33,944 nucleotides of DNA from Erythrobacter sp. (GCA_020629385.1 JAHDDJ010000003.1:4559-38502); one strand, 5' to 3'; positions 17,519 to 26,861 are shown, counted from the first letter of the stretch. The notes: generated by a model not told the origin, from the letters alone. Numbers and translations: made by a program.

Positions 17519-18837
17519 GTTTCGACGATGATCTGATGGGCGAAGTTTCGCGCGGTGCGCGAGCTGTCGTCGTTTGTCCGGATATCAGGGGACAGGCGTA
17601 CGATCTGGATGCAGAGGGGCGTCTGGAGGAAGCGTGCGGTCTGGCGCTGGCGATTGGCATAGTCATCGCGCAAGGGGTTATTATTCCCGTACGTGACGTC
17701 AGGCCCAATACGCTTTTCGGTGCAGGTCAAGTGGAGAATATCCAGACGGCTTGCAATCTCGAAGAGGCCGAACTGGTTATTGTCGACGGTGCATTGTCGC
17801 CCATCCAGCAACGTAATCTCGAAGAAAAACTGAAACGCAAGGTCATCGACCGGACCGGCCTGATCCTTGAAATCTTCGGCGAGCGCGCGGCAACCGCGGA
17901 AGGGCGCTTGCAGGTGGAGCTGGCGCATCTCGATTACCAGCAGAGTCGGTTGGTGCGTAGCTGGACACACCTTGAACGCCAGCGCGGTGGTTTCGGTTTC
18001 CTTGGCGGGCCGGGGGAAACGCAGATCGAGGCCGATCGGCGAATGATCCGGCAGCGCATGTCGCGTCTGCGCCGCGAATTGGAGCAGGTTCGGAAAACCC
18101 GCGCTCTGCATCGCGAGCGCAGGGGAAGGGCACCCTGGCCTGTTATTGCACTTGTCGGCTATACCAATGCTGGAAAGTCCACACTTTTCAACCGCCTGAC
18201 GGGCGCTGACGTCATGGCGGAAGATTTGCTGTTTGCAACGCTTGATCCGACCATGCGGGCCGTTCGCTTGCCTGGCGTCGAAAAGGCGATTCTGTCCGAT
18301 ACAGTCGGGTTTATTTCTGACCTGCCGACACAATTGGTCGCTGCGTTTCGAGCAACACTGGAAGAAGTTACCGCCGCCGATGTGATCGTCCACGTTCGTG
18401 ATGTTTCTAACCCTGCGGCTGCGGCACAGAAGGCGCAGGTTCTTGGTGTATTGACCGATTTGGGTGTGATTGACGGCGAAGACGGTGCCTCTTCCATCCC
18501 TATCGTTGAAGCCTGGAATAAATGGGACCTGCTGGATGAAGAATCGCGGGTCGAGCTTGGTGATGTGGCGGTCAATTCAGACGACGTAGTTCCGATCTCC
18601 GCGATGAGCGGGGAAGGGGTGGATACGATTGTACAGGTGCTCGATTCCATGCTCACAGCCGATGCGAAAGAGCATCGTCTGATTCTTCCGGCCAGTGCGG
18701 GTCAGAAAATTGCCTGGCTTCATGCGCACGGTCATGTTCTCAATGAAGAGGATGCCGGTGAGGGGGACAAAGGGCCGATGCGGGCCATCGATGTTAGGCT
18801 TACACCCAAAGAATTAGGGCGCTTCGAAAGCCTCTAA
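17500..18837 (+). CDS. hflX: GTPase HflX
   Basis: Ribosome-associated GTPase of 445 residues that splits stalled or stressed 70S ribosomes. The N-terminal HflX domain contains [11 protein letters not shown] and [24 protein letters not shown], then the glycine-rich linker [19 protein letters not shown]. The G domain has G1 GYTNAGKST (220-228), G3 DTVGF and G4 NKWD. Start: GTG at 17500, within the end of hfq; an ATG at 17536 (MGEVSRG) is a real alternative. Its place next to hfq is conserved in proteobacteria. It converges on mazG, and the two stop codons share the bases CTAA (18834-18837). Confidence 0.95.
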   Translation: MGRRRLSFDDDLMGEVSRGARAVVVCPDIRGQAYDLDAEGRLEEACGLALAIGIVIAQGVIIPVRDVRPNTLFGAGQVENIQTACNLEEAELVIVDGALSPIQQRNLEEKLKRKVIDRTGLILEIFGERAATAEGRLQVELAHLDYQQSRLVRSWTHLERQRGGFGFLGGPGETQIEADRRMIRQRMSRLRRELEQVRKTRALHRERRGRAPWPVIALVGYTNAGKSTLFNRLTGADVMAEDLLFATLDPTMRAVRLPGVEKAILSDTVGFISDLPTQLVAAFRATLEEVTAADVIVHVRDVSNPAAAAQKAQVLGVLTDLGVIDGEDGASSIPIVEAWNKWDLLDEESRVELGDVAVNSDDVVPISAMSGEGVDTIVQVLDSMLTADAKEHRLILPASAGQKIAWLHAHGHVLNEEDAGEGDKGPMRAIDVRLTPKELGRFESL

Positions 18838-19598
18838 TCCCGATTGCCGTCTTGCTCGGCGCTTTTGACAACTTGCCATAAGGCTTCTTGCGCATCGATA
18901 TCCAAAGTGTTGAACTTGCCACCGCTAAGGCTTTCCATTGCTCGAAAACGGCGTTCGAACTTGGCGTTCGCATCTTTGAGCGCTTGTTCCGGAGCGATAC
19001 CGTACGCCCTGACAACATTCACTGCCGCGAATAGAAGGTCGCCAGCTTCTTCGGATTGCTGATCAGCAGACGCGTCAGCAAGTTCCCCCAGTTCTTCACG
19101 CAACTTGTCCACCGGGCCTTCCCGGTCTGGCCAGTCGAAACCGGTCCGTGCGGCGCGTTTCTGGAGCTTTTCCGCGCGAAGAAGTGCGGGAAGGGCAGTA
19201 GCGACACCGTCCATGGCGCTTGTTGCGCCCTTCTCGGCCCGTTCTATCTCTTTCAGCGCTTCCCAACGCCGTTCACCCATGGTGCCGCCTTCATCGCCGA
19301 AAATATGCGGATGTCTAGCTTCCATCTTGTCTGAAATTGCCCTGGCCACATCATCGAAGGCAAACAGACCGTCTTCTTCTGCCATGCGCGCATGAAATAC
19401 GACCTGGAGTAGCAAATCGCCGAGTTCCTGCCGCAATTCGTCCGTGTCGTCGCGGTCGATTGCATCGGCGACTTCGTAGGCTTCCTCGATTGTATATGGC
19501 GCGATGGATTTGAAGTCCTGGGCAAGATCCCATTCGCATCCGTGCTCTTTGTCGCGCAATCGCGCCATGATTGAGAGTAGGCGGTCGATTTGATGCAT
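18834..19598 (-). CDS. mazG: Nucleoside triphosphate pyrophosphohydrolase MazG
   Basis: Hydrolyses nucleoside triphosphates to monophosphates and pyrophosphate; in E. coli it lowers ppGpp and removes aberrant nucleotides. The 254-residue length fits the two-domain form. Domain 1 has GCEWDLAQDFKSIAPYTIEEAYEVADAI and the metal site EELGDLLLQVVFHA-like ELRQELGDLLLQVVF; domain 2 has LREELGELADA and EEAGDLLFAAVNVVR. The RHPHIFGDEGG hinge between them is typical. The start ATG at 19598 matches the family. It follows the small membrane gene after a 67-bp AT-rich gap and may have its own promoter there. Confidence 0.95.
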   Translation of the reverse strand: MHQIDRLLSIMARLRDKEHGCEWDLAQDFKSIAPYTIEEAYEVADAIDRDDTDELRQELGDLLLQVVFHARMAEEDGLFAFDDVARAISDKMEARHPHIFGDEGGTMGERRWEALKEIERAEKGATSAMDGVATALPALLRAEKLQKRAARTGFDWPDREGPVDKLREELGELADASADQQSEEAGDLLFAAVNVVRAYGIAPEQALKDANAKFERRFRAMESLSGGKFNTLDIDAQEALWQVVKSAEQDGNRD

Positions 19599-19621
19599 GG
19601 ACTGGCTTCACCAAGAGAATG

Positions 19622-19635
19622 ATAATATATATTAT
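19622..19635. promoter_or_regulatory. AT-only palindrome upstream of mazG
   Basis: ATAATATATATTAT is a perfect 14-bp palindrome 24 bp before the mazG start, in an otherwise GC-rich neighbourhood. It can hold a -10 element or an operator; function is inference. Confidence 0.3.
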
Positions 19636-19665
19636 GTTAAATGTGGGATCGCCGTGTTTCGGGGC

Positions 19666-19833
19666 CTAGTAGCCCCCAACCGCATTGATAATCAGCGTAA
19701 CCAAGGTGAAAATACAGCCCCACATCAAAATGTAGACCAATCCTTTGCGCCAGCTGAGACGGTAGCCGGCCAAGGCTCCGCCCGCCAACGCCAACGCGCC
19801 AGCAGCCCAGATAACGTGAAGCCAGTCATTCAT
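19666..19833 (-). CDS. Small two-helix membrane protein, 55 residues
   Basis: The frame runs ATG at 19833 to TAG at 19666. The product begins MNDWLHVIWAAGALALAGG and ends FTLVTLIINAVGGY. Two hydrophobic segments (about 6-22 and 34-52) flank a short basic turn (GYRLSWRKG), which by the positive-inside rule would face the cytoplasm. The ATG overlaps the stop of the metallo-beta-lactamase gene as ATGA, so it is likely coupled to it. The frame follows no other gene and has a clean hydrophobic pattern, which supports it being real. I do not recognise the family; function unknown. Confidence 0.75.
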   Translation of the reverse strand: MNDWLHVIWAAGALALAGGALAGYRLSWRKGLVYILMWGCIFTLVTLIINAVGGY

Positions 19834-20597
19834 GCGACAATCTCCAATCCGTCATATCCGACAATCACGTTAGCCGGAACTTCTGCCGCCAAAGTCGCAT
19901 AATCCATTGTTTTGTCCAAATGGCTCAACACTGTCTTACCTGCTTTGGCACGACGGCCGAATTCGATAGCCATTTCGAGATTGGCGTGCGTCGGATGCTT
20001 CTTGCGCTTCAAACAGTCGGAAACAAGAACATCACAGCCCTTTGCAAGAGCCACCATCTTGCCTGTAATTTCGCTGAAGTCGGTCGCGTAAACTATTGAT
20101 TTACCATCAGCATCGAACCGAAATGCGGTGCTTTCAGTTGGCCCATGTGGCATCTGACAGCTTTCCACACCAAAGCCAGCACACATCCGCAACCGGTCGA
20201 GCGTGTCGATGCTGCAGATGGTCGGATAGCCATGCTGTCCTGCGAAGATATAATCGAATCGCAGCTTGAGGCGTCGGACGGTTTCTTCCGACCCATAACC
20301 TGGAATTGGGCCTTTGCGGTCAAACCGAAGGACCCGGAGATCGTCGATACCGTGACAATGATCGGCGTGATCATGCGTCCAAAAAACGCCATCTATTCGA
20401 TTGATATTATTATCCAAAAATTGCTGGCGGAGATCGGTTGAGGTGTCGACCAGCAGTCTTTGTCCGGCATTGCTTTCAACAATAATGGACACCCTGCTGC
20501 GGCGGTTTTTTGGCTCGGCGGGATCGCATTCGCCCCAATCATTGCCAATGCGCGGCACGCCAGTGGACGTACCGCTGCCGAGCATGATCAGCTTCAT
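19830..20597 (-). CDS. Metallo-beta-lactamase fold hydrolase (PhnP-like)
   Basis: A 255-residue metal-dependent hydrolase. The metal motif HxHxDH is complete (His75, His77, Asp79, His80 in THDHADHCHGIDD); further ligand residues are in QMPHGP, ATDFSE and LSHLDKT. The N-terminal LGSGTSTGVPRIG is typical of the PhnP/phosphodiesterase-like branch. There are no phn genes nearby, so the substrate may be a cyclic phosphate or nucleotide but is not known. It overlaps tatD by ATGA upstream and the small membrane gene by ATGA downstream. Confidence 0.9.
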   Translation of the reverse strand: MKLIMLGSGTSTGVPRIGNDWGECDPAEPKNRRSRVSIIVESNAGQRLLVDTSTDLRQQFLDNNINRIDGVFWTHDHADHCHGIDDLRVLRFDRKGPIPGYGSEETVRRLKLRFDYIFAGQHGYPTICSIDTLDRLRMCAGFGVESCQMPHGPTESTAFRFDADGKSIVYATDFSEITGKMVALAKGCDVLVSDCLKRKKHPTHANLEMAIEFGRRAKAGKTVLSHLDKTMDYATLAAEVPANVIVGYDGLEIVA

Positions 20598-21370
20598 GCA
20601 GCAGCCTTCGCAAACAAGCGGAAGAAGTTCTTCGTGGTAGTTTCGGCGATGTCTTCGACCGTTGTGTCGCGCAGTTCGGCCACGAATTCCGCGGTGTTAC
20701 GGACATAAGCGGGCTCGCAGGTCTTTCCGCGATGCGGGACCGGCGCGAGAAACGGGCTGTCTGTTTCCACTAGAATGCGATCTGCAGGAACAGACTTCGC
20801 GACTTCCTGCAATTCTTTCGCATTCTTGAAAGTCACAATCCCGGACAGCGAAATCGTCAGACCAAGATCCAAGACAGTCTGACCGAATTCAGCCGATGCC
20901 GTGAAACAATGGATAAGCGCAGGGAAGGCCCCCTTCCCCAATTCTTCTGCCAGAATTGCAGCGGTATCCTCTTCGGCATCGCGGGTATGGATGATAACTG
21001 GCAACTGTGTTTCGCGCGCCACTGTGATGTGGCGGCGGAACAATTCTTGCTGAACCTGACGGTCCGACTTGTCGTAATAGTAATCCAGCCCGGTCTCGCC
21101 GATGGCTATTACTTTCGGATGGCTGACCGCTTTCCGCAGGTCGTCAATATCGAGATCCGCGTGGCTATCGGCATGGTGCGGGTGAATGCCAACACTGGCC
21201 CACACATCAATTTCCCGCGCTGCTGTGCCGACAACCTGATCCCACTCGCTTTGTTTGGTCGAAATGTTGAGAAAGCCCTGCACACCGGCAGAACGTGCCC
21301 GGTCCAGCACGCCGTCCTGATCCTCGATCAGGCCGTCATATTCGAGATGGCAATGGCTATCGATCAGCAT
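20594..21370 (-). CDS. tatD: TatD family metal-dependent deoxyribonuclease
   Basis: TIM-barrel hydrolase of 258 residues; E. coli TatD/YcfH relatives are 3'-5' exonucleases or of unknown substrate. Metal residues read DSHCHLEYD (His6, His8), GETGLDYYYD, IHTRDAEEDT, HCFTAS and ETDSPFLAP. Start ATG at 21370, where TGATG joins it to the end of metG; the longer open frame would overlap metG by 73 bp. The order metG-tatD-MBL-fold gene recurs in many bacteria. Confidence 0.94.
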   Translation of the reverse strand: MLIDSHCHLEYDGLIEDQDGVLDRARSAGVQGFLNISTKQSEWDQVVGTAAREIDVWASVGIHPHHADSHADLDIDDLRKAVSHPKVIAIGETGLDYYYDKSDRQVQQELFRRHITVARETQLPVIIHTRDAEEDTAAILAEELGKGAFPALIHCFTASAEFGQTVLDLGLTISLSGIVTFKNAKELQEVAKSVPADRILVETDSPFLAPVPHRGKTCEPAYVRNTAEFVAELRDTTVEDIAETTTKNFFRLFAKAAA

Positions 21371-22932
21371 CACGCAGCCTCCGTTTCGGGCATTTCGAGA
21401 CGCGGAAACACACCGCTTGGCTTGTCCAGAGCGAACCCACAATCGATTAAGCGTGCAAACCAGTCTTGATCACCCAAGGCGGCATAGTCGCGATCACCTG
21501 CCGGGATACCCATCTGGTCGAGCAGCGTATCTGCCGCTGCGGGCACGACTGGGCGTACCGCGATCGCCAGCGTTCGCACTTGCCTGAACAGCGTAGTCAG
21601 GACGACACGCATCCGCGTCTCGTCTGTTTTCTTGAGCGTCCAAGGCGCCTGTTCGTCGACATACTGGTTGCAGGCGAACACCGCTTTCATCCAGGCATCC
21701 AGACCTTCGCTAAAGGCAAGAGTTTCGAACTTATCCTGCAATGTGGTGCAAGCCTCACTGACTTGCTTTGCCAGCGCCATGTCGTCAGCATTTTCGGCGC
21801 CGTCATGCGCCAGATTGCCATCCATATTCTTGAAAATCATCGACAGGCTACGCTGCGCCAGATTGCCGAAACTGTTTGCGAGTTCTGCATTACAGCGCGT
21901 CACAATCGCTTCCGGTGAATACGAACCGTCCTGTCCGAACGCCACTTCGCGCATCAGGAAATAACGCAGCGCATCGACGCCGTAAGTTTCGGCGAGCGCC
22001 ATCGGATCCGACACATTGCCGAGGCTCTTCGATTCCTTCACTCCGCGATTTAGCAGGAAGCCGTGCCCGAAGACCTGTTTCGGCAAAGGCAAGTCGGCGC
22101 TCATCAGGAAGGCCGGCCAGTAGATCGTATGGAACCGTACGATATCCTTGCCGATCAGATGCAAATCGGCCGGCCAGAACTTGGCCATATCCTCTGTCTC
22201 TTCTGGATAGCCCAACCCTGTGAGGTAGTTGGTCAATGCATCGACCCAGACATACATCACATGGTTGTCACTACCCGGCACCTTCACGCCCCAATCAAAG
22301 CTGGTCCGCGACACCGACAGATCTTTCAGCCCGCCGGACACGAAAGCAATCATTTCGTTTCGGCGACTGTCGGGCTGGAGGAATTCGGGCGTTTCCTGAT
22401 ACAATTTCAGCAACGCGTCCTGATATTTGGACAGGCGGAAAAACCAGCTTTCCTCCACGGTCCATTCGACCGGCGTGCCCTGCGGAGAAAGCTTTTCGCC
22501 GCCCTCGCCCTCGACGAGCTCCTTTTCGTCGTAATAGGCTTCGTCGCGGACCGAATACCATCCTTCATATCTGTCGAGATAGAGATCGCCCTTGGCTTCC
22601 ATCGCTTGCCAGAGTGCCTGACTGGCGCGGTGGTGATCGTCCTCTACCGTTCGTATAAACCGGTCATGGCTGATATTCAGCGCGGCACACATGTCCTGAA
22701 AACACCCGGACATTTCATCGGCCAGTTCGCGTGCGGTCTTACCCTGCTCTTCGGCTTTGCGGGCCATTTTCAGGCCGTGTTCGTCTGTGCCAGTCTGGAA
22801 GCGGACTTCCCTGCCCTGCGCTCTCTGGAAGCGGGCAATGACGTCGGCAGCAATTGCTTCATAGGCATGGCCGATATGCGGTTTGCCATTAGGGTAGCTG
22901 ATGGCGGTGGTGATGTAATATGGATCAGACAT
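21370..22932 (-). CDS. metG: Methionyl-tRNA synthetase
   Basis: Class I aminoacyl-tRNA synthetase of 520 residues. The HIGH motif is PHIGHAY at residues 18-24. The KMSKS loop reads KESKS (GVKESKSLGN, near residue 300). The connective insertion (YEGWYSVRDEAYYDEKELVEG) has no cysteine pairs, so there is no zinc knuckle. There is no C-terminal dimerisation domain. Start ATG at 22932 with the family N-terminus MSDPYYITTAISYPNGKPHIGH; the open frame upstream is part of holB. It overlaps holB by 8 bp and tatD by 1 base. Confidence 0.97.
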   Translation of the reverse strand: MSDPYYITTAISYPNGKPHIGHAYEAIAADVIARFQRAQGREVRFQTGTDEHGLKMARKAEEQGKTARELADEMSGCFQDMCAALNISHDRFIRTVEDDHHRASQALWQAMEAKGDLYLDRYEGWYSVRDEAYYDEKELVEGEGGEKLSPQGTPVEWTVEESWFFRLSKYQDALLKLYQETPEFLQPDSRRNEMIAFVSGGLKDLSVSRTSFDWGVKVPGSDNHVMYVWVDALTNYLTGLGYPEETEDMAKFWPADLHLIGKDIVRFHTIYWPAFLMSADLPLPKQVFGHGFLLNRGVKESKSLGNVSDPMALAETYGVDALRYFLMREVAFGQDGSYSPEAIVTRCNAELANSFGNLAQRSLSMIFKNMDGNLAHDGAENADDMALAKQVSEACTTLQDKFETLAFSEGLDAWMKAVFACNQYVDEQAPWTLKKTDETRMRVVLTTLFRQVRTLAIAVRPVVPAAADTLLDQMGIPAGDRDYAALGDQDWFARLIDCGFALDKPSGVFPRLEMPETEAA

Positions 22933-23887
22933 TGGCCCGTTCCCTAGGTGCGGCGGCGGCGGCAAGCAAGCTTCCGATTTCGGCGATCAGCAGTCCCGCA
23001 TCGAAATTGAAGGTGGGCGCTTGGCCTGTCAGCCTGACCAGCTCGGCGTGCGCTTCTGCGATGGCAGGATAATCCGAGGCATTAGCGCTCTCGACCGCAT
23101 TGGCGACAACCGCGCGGCCCAGATCGAGGGTTGCCAATATCCGTTCGCGACTTGGCCGTGCACCGATGGTTTCGGCAAGGCGGCCACGCCGCGAGAAATC
23201 GGCATCACCATCCCGCATGATCGACTGCATGAGTGTGAAAATCGCGCCCAGATCACGTTCGACAAACTCCAGCGCAGCGCCGGGCGACCCACTGGCGGCC
23301 ATCATGGCGGCTTCACGAGTGGCAGCGTCTGCTTCAGGGGCTTCGCGCGCGAGGAACTGCATGACCTGATCGTCGCTCATAGTTGGGAAGCGCACGGAAC
23401 GGCACCGGGACCGGATGGTCGGAAGCAGTCTGGCAGGTCTATGTGCAATCAGGACGAAAAACGTCCCTATCGGCGGTTCTTCCAGACTTTTAAGAAGCGC
23501 GTTGGAAGCGCTGGTTTCCAGATCATCGGCGGGATCGATGATGATGACCCGTTTCGATCCCATCGTCGGCCGCGTGGTCAGCCGTTGTTGCATGGCGCGT
23601 ATCTGGGCAACCGAGATATTGCGTTTGGTTTCGAACGGTTTGCCGTCCTCGCGCTTCTTCTCTTCCTTTTCGTCTTTTGGAAGCTTGTTGAGGATGTGGA
23701 TGTCAGGGTGCTGGTTGTCAGGAGCAATCGCGCCATCCGGATCGACGAGCTCGCGAGCGGCTTTGAGCGCAAATTGCATTTTACCGAGACCTTTACGTCC
23801 GGCGAGCAGCCAAGCGTGATGCATGCGCGGTCCAGCCATGGCTGTCCGCCATTCGGTCCATGCAGTCTCGTGACCGATCAAAGTCAT
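22925..23887 (-). CDS. holB: DNA polymerase III subunit delta prime
   Basis: Clamp-loader subunit of 320 residues. It has an AAA+ fold with the P-loop-like AGRKGLGKMQFAL, the downstream KRVIIIDPADDLETSASNALLKSLEEPP, which is typical of delta prime, and the SRC-like arginine motif TIRSRCRSVRFP. A charged lysine/glutamate insertion (PKDEKEEKKREDGKPFETKRNI) precedes it. The ATG overlaps the tmk stop (ATGA), the usual tmk-holB pairing. Confidence 0.95.
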   Translation of the reverse strand: MTLIGHETAWTEWRTAMAGPRMHHAWLLAGRKGLGKMQFALKAARELVDPDGAIAPDNQHPDIHILNKLPKDEKEEKKREDGKPFETKRNISVAQIRAMQQRLTTRPTMGSKRVIIIDPADDLETSASNALLKSLEEPPIGTFFVLIAHRPARLLPTIRSRCRSVRFPTMSDDQVMQFLAREAPEADAATREAAMMAASGSPGAALEFVERDLGAIFTLMQSIMRDGDADFSRRGRLAETIGARPSRERILATLDLGRAVVANAVESANASDYPAIAEAHAELVRLTGQAPTFNFDAGLLIAEIGSLLAAAAAPRERANV

Positions 23888-24522
23888 AGAGAATTACCCA
23901 GATGCTCAAAAATTGCGCCTTTCACGCGCTGATGGATCGTGTCTATGCTTCCCTTTCCGTCGATGATCGCGAAGCTGTCAGGATCATCTTTTGCCAGTTC
24001 AAGGAAGGTTGCGGCAACAGATGCATGATAGGCAGCATCGCGCCCGCCAATCGCGTCGCTAACACCGGCGTCGCGCTGGGCAAGTCGCTCGGCGACAAGC
24101 TGCGGTGGAACATCGATCAGGATAGTGAGATCTGGCCGTAGTCCCTCACTGCCAATGTCATGCAAGGTGCGAATGGTCTGATCGCCCAAACCGCCTGCAC
24201 CGCCCTGATAGGCTCTACTTGAGTCTAAAAAGCGGTCGCAGACCACCCATTTCCCCTCGGCAAGACTGGGAGTAATCAATTTCTCAACGTGATCGGATCG
24301 TGCAGCGGCAAAGAGCAGAGCTTCGGCTCTTGCATTCCACCCGTTTCCGGGAGGATCGAGTAGAAGTGACCGGATTGCCTCCGCGCCTGCGGTACCACCT
24401 GGTTCTCTGGTGAGAACAGCCGATAAACCGGCGCTTTCCAATGCTGCAACAAGCAATTTTGCCTGAGTGGACTTTCCGGTGCCCTCTCCACCCTCGAACG
24501 CTATAAACTTGCCCTGCGTCAT
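23884..24522 (-). CDS. tmk: Thymidylate kinase
   Basis: Phosphorylates dTMP to dTDP. The product has 212 residues. The P-loop GGEGTGKST is at residues 11-19; the DR(F/Y) motif is CDRFLDSSRAYQGGAGGLG and LTREPGG is the substrate loop. Start ATG at 24522, overlapping the dac stop as ATGA; an in-frame ATG three codons upstream would lie deeper in dac. Confidence 0.96.
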   Translation of the reverse strand: MTQGKFIAFEGGEGTGKSTQAKLLVAALESAGLSAVLTREPGGTAGAEAIRSLLLDPPGNGWNARAEALLFAAARSDHVEKLITPSLAEGKWVVCDRFLDSSRAYQGGAGGLGDQTIRTLHDIGSEGLRPDLTILIDVPPQLVAERLAQRDAGVSDAIGGRDAAYHASVAATFLELAKDDPDSFAIIDGKGSIDTIHQRVKGAIFEHLGNSL

Positions 24523-25670
24523 GTGAACCAACTTTCGAAAGCGTTGAGAATGCGGCGGAAGAAGCCGGCACGTGGTACATCTTCTGCCGCCACAACCGGA
24601 ATGCGCGCTTGCACTTTCTTTTCGATGACCATTTCCAGATAGGCCACTTCGTCTCCTGCTGTGATGGGCGCCTCCAAAGGCCCCTCATAACGCAGGCGAT
24701 AGGTCGGGGAAGATGTAACGTTTTTGGGAATGGCGATCACCAGCGGTTTTGCTGCCACTAGCGTGACGGCGGGCCTATCGCCGTTTTGCACCCGGGCCGC
24801 TCCCACTTTTTCATTTTCCTGAAAAATCAGGCGGCGCTGGAACCCATCGAATCCCCATGAAATAAGGTCTCTACTGATGCGTGCGCGTCGTTCTTCCTCG
24901 TCGACAGCGCCAACCACCATGATCAACCGGGTCCCATCCCGTTCTGCACTTCCTACAAAGCCGTGTCCTGCCTGATTGGTATATCCGGTTTTGATCCCGT
25001 CAGCACCGTCGATCACGCCGGAAATCGGGTCATGATTGGCTTGCGCAAAGCCGTTATATCGAAACCCTTCTTTGCCGAAATAGCGTGCGTAAAGGTCGGG
25101 ATGTTTCTGAATCAGCGCACGGGCCAACAGTGCCAGATCATTGGCCGTTGTGAATGTCTTGCCATCGTCAGGCCAGCCATTGGGCGTGCCGAAATGTGTA
25201 TTCTCCATGCCTAGAGCTACGGCTGTGCTATTCATGCGTTCGACCCAGCTCTCCACCGAGCCTGCACCTCCCTCGGCAAGAACGATGCTCGCATCATTTG
25301 CGGATACGGCGGTAATTCCGCGAAGAAGCGTATCGACGGACACTTGCTCGCCCGGTTCCAGAAACATGGTCGAACCGGTGCGATACCATTCCTCTGCGGC
25401 ACGTTCGCTGAGGGTAAGTTGCTGATCAGGAGATAGCTTGCCAGACGCAATCATGTCGAATGCGACATAGGCCGTCATGACTTTGGTGATCGAGGCCGGA
25501 ATAAAGCGGCGGTCGGCATTTACGGAATGCAAAACCTGCCCGGTATTGGCATCCAGCAGAAGCGTAATCGGCGCGCCTGCCGTGATTTCATCGGGCGCGG
25601 ACACAGCGGCGGGTGAGGCCGTTGTCAGCACCATTGCCGCTGCTGCACTTATCTTGAGCCAAAATTGCAC
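24519..25670 (-). CDS. D-alanyl-D-alanine carboxypeptidase (DacA/PBP5-type)
   Basis: Periplasmic enzyme of 383 residues that trims the terminal D-Ala of peptidoglycan pentapeptides. An N-terminal signal (WLKISAAAAMVLTTASPAAVSA) is followed by the penicillin-binding motifs SITK (Ser60, Lys63), SAN (SANDAS) and KTG (GIKTGYTNQAGH). A PBP5-type C-terminal beta domain and an end helix (GFFRRILNAFESWF), a likely membrane anchor, complete it. Start: GTG at 25670 with AGGAG 5 nt upstream. It lies 33 bp after the SPOR lipoprotein gene and overlaps tmk. Confidence 0.95.
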   Translation of the reverse strand: MQFWLKISAAAAMVLTTASPAAVSAPDEITAGAPITLLLDANTGQVLHSVNADRRFIPASITKVMTAYVAFDMIASGKLSPDQQLTLSERAAEEWYRTGSTMFLEPGEQVSVDTLLRGITAVSANDASIVLAEGGAGSVESWVERMNSTAVALGMENTHFGTPNGWPDDGKTFTTANDLALLARALIQKHPDLYARYFGKEGFRYNGFAQANHDPISGVIDGADGIKTGYTNQAGHGFVGSAERDGTRLIMVVGAVDEEERRARISRDLISWGFDGFQRRLIFQENEKVGAARVQNGDRPAVTLVAAKPLVIAIPKNVTSSPTYRLRYEGPLEAPITAGDEVAYLEMVIEKKVQARIPVVAAEDVPRAGFFRRILNAFESWFT

Positions 25671-25675
25671 AGACA

Positions 25676-25680
25676 CTCCT
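25676..25680 (-). promoter_or_regulatory. Ribosome binding site that sets the dac GTG start
   Basis: AGGAG lies 5 nt upstream of the GTG at 25670. It selects this GTG over the earlier GTG (25676) and TTG (25685) in the same frame, which overlap or precede the site. Confidence 0.75.
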
Positions 25681-25703
25681 GCCAACCGGCAGGAGCCGGT
25701 GTT

Positions 25704-26861
25704 CTATCCCGCTTTGTAGACGCGTGCGTCCTTATAGCCAGCCGCACGTACCTTTGCGAGAGCAGCTTCCGCCTGTCCACGGCTTACAAAGGGTCCCTTT
25801 CGTACGCGGTAGAACCGGCCGGACTTTTCGACGAAACCGTCAATAGAATTAGCCAGTTTGTCGGCATTGGCTTTGCTCGAGAATGCTGCGGCCTGGACCA
25901 CGAAATCGCCGTCCGCCGGTATTTCGGCTTTTTGCGCTGTTCTTGGCGCAGCGCTGACCTGCCTGGGTGCCGATCGCACTGTAGGCATTGGTGCAACTTC
26001 ACTCACCTGCCTTGCGTTTCCGATTGGAGCAAGCGGATAGGATTTCACAGCTTTCCGCTCGCCTGTGAATGCTTTCTCGAAATCGGTCGCGTTGCCGGAT
26101 TTCATAGGTGTCGTTGCTACGCGTACCGGTGGCTTGGCAGCAACAGATGGCGGTGCCTTCCGCTTCGGTAGTGCCGCAATTGGTGGAAGCTCTTTTGTGC
26201 CAGATGCAACCTTCGCAGGTGACGCTGCATTCGGCGCAACAGAGGCTGCCGATTGCTGTTTGGCACTCGCGAGGCTGACCGACGCATTGTTGGCCAGTTT
26301 GCGTTTGAGCACAGCTAGCAATGACTTTGGTGTTTCCATCCGCAGCGGTGCCATTTGGCCCATACGCAATTGAGCGCGATCAACCTCGGGCGGGTTGACC
26401 CGGCGAATACGAACTGGCGCGTTCTCCGCAACTTCAAGCTGCGCCTTCGCACCTGCCGATAGACCAACAACACCGTTACCGCTCATTGGTCCACGGCGTT
26501 CGACGCGTGCGAGGACGGTCTTGCCGGTATCGAGCGCAGTAATTTCGACATAGCTCGGCATCGGAAGTGTGCGATGCGCCACCGTAACGCCGTTTCCGCC
26601 AGAAGGATCGGCAACGGCATAGCCAACTTCGTCATAGTTCAGTGTGTCGACTGGTGTGTAAAGGGTGCCATTCACAGTGTATGGCTCCCCCAGAACTACC
26701 GGGAAATCTGCTTCGGGGCCGGTTGAACTGCGTTCAACTGTAGCACTTGATGTACTTTCAAAACGCGGCGTATCGTCGCCGCCAAAGCGGCCGCACGCCG
26801 CCAAAAGCGCAGTTAAACCAAGGGCAAGAACCCGGGCACGGACATCAGTTGGCAATCTCAT
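25704..26861 (-). CDS. RlpA-like and SPOR-domain lipoprotein, probably not catalytic
   Basis: Outer-envelope lipoprotein of 385 residues. The lipobox LAAC gives Cys23; the +2 residue is Gly, so outer-membrane sorting is likely. An RlpA-like double-psi beta-barrel region (about 60-160) keeps AHRTLP and RRGP. It lacks the ASWYG-type and SGExxD motifs, and NDRGP is VERRGP. A long low-complexity Ala/Pro/Lys linker leads to a C-terminal SPOR domain (about 312-385: DFVVQAAAFSSKANADKLAN...VRKGPFVSRGQAEAALAKVRAAGY), which binds denuded septal glycan. The ATG overlaps mltB by 17 bp. A septal role fits SPOR proteins; loss of glycosidase activity is inference from motif loss. Confidence 0.88.
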   Translation of the reverse strand: MRLPTDVRARVLALGLTALLAACGRFGGDDTPRFESTSSATVERSSTGPEADFPVVLGEPYTVNGTLYTPVDTLNYDEVGYAVADPSGGNGVTVAHRTLPMPSYVEITALDTGKTVLARVERRGPMSGNGVVGLSAGAKAQLEVAENAPVRIRRVNPPEVDRAQLRMGQMAPLRMETPKSLLAVLKRKLANNASVSLASAKQQSAASVAPNAASPAKVASGTKELPPIAALPKRKAPPSVAAKPPVRVATTPMKSGNATDFEKAFTGERKAVKSYPLAPIGNARQVSEVAPMPTVRSAPRQVSAAPRTAQKAEIPADGDFVVQAAAFSSKANADKLANSIDGFVEKSGRFYRVRKGPFVSRGQAEAALAKVRAAGYKDARVYKAG

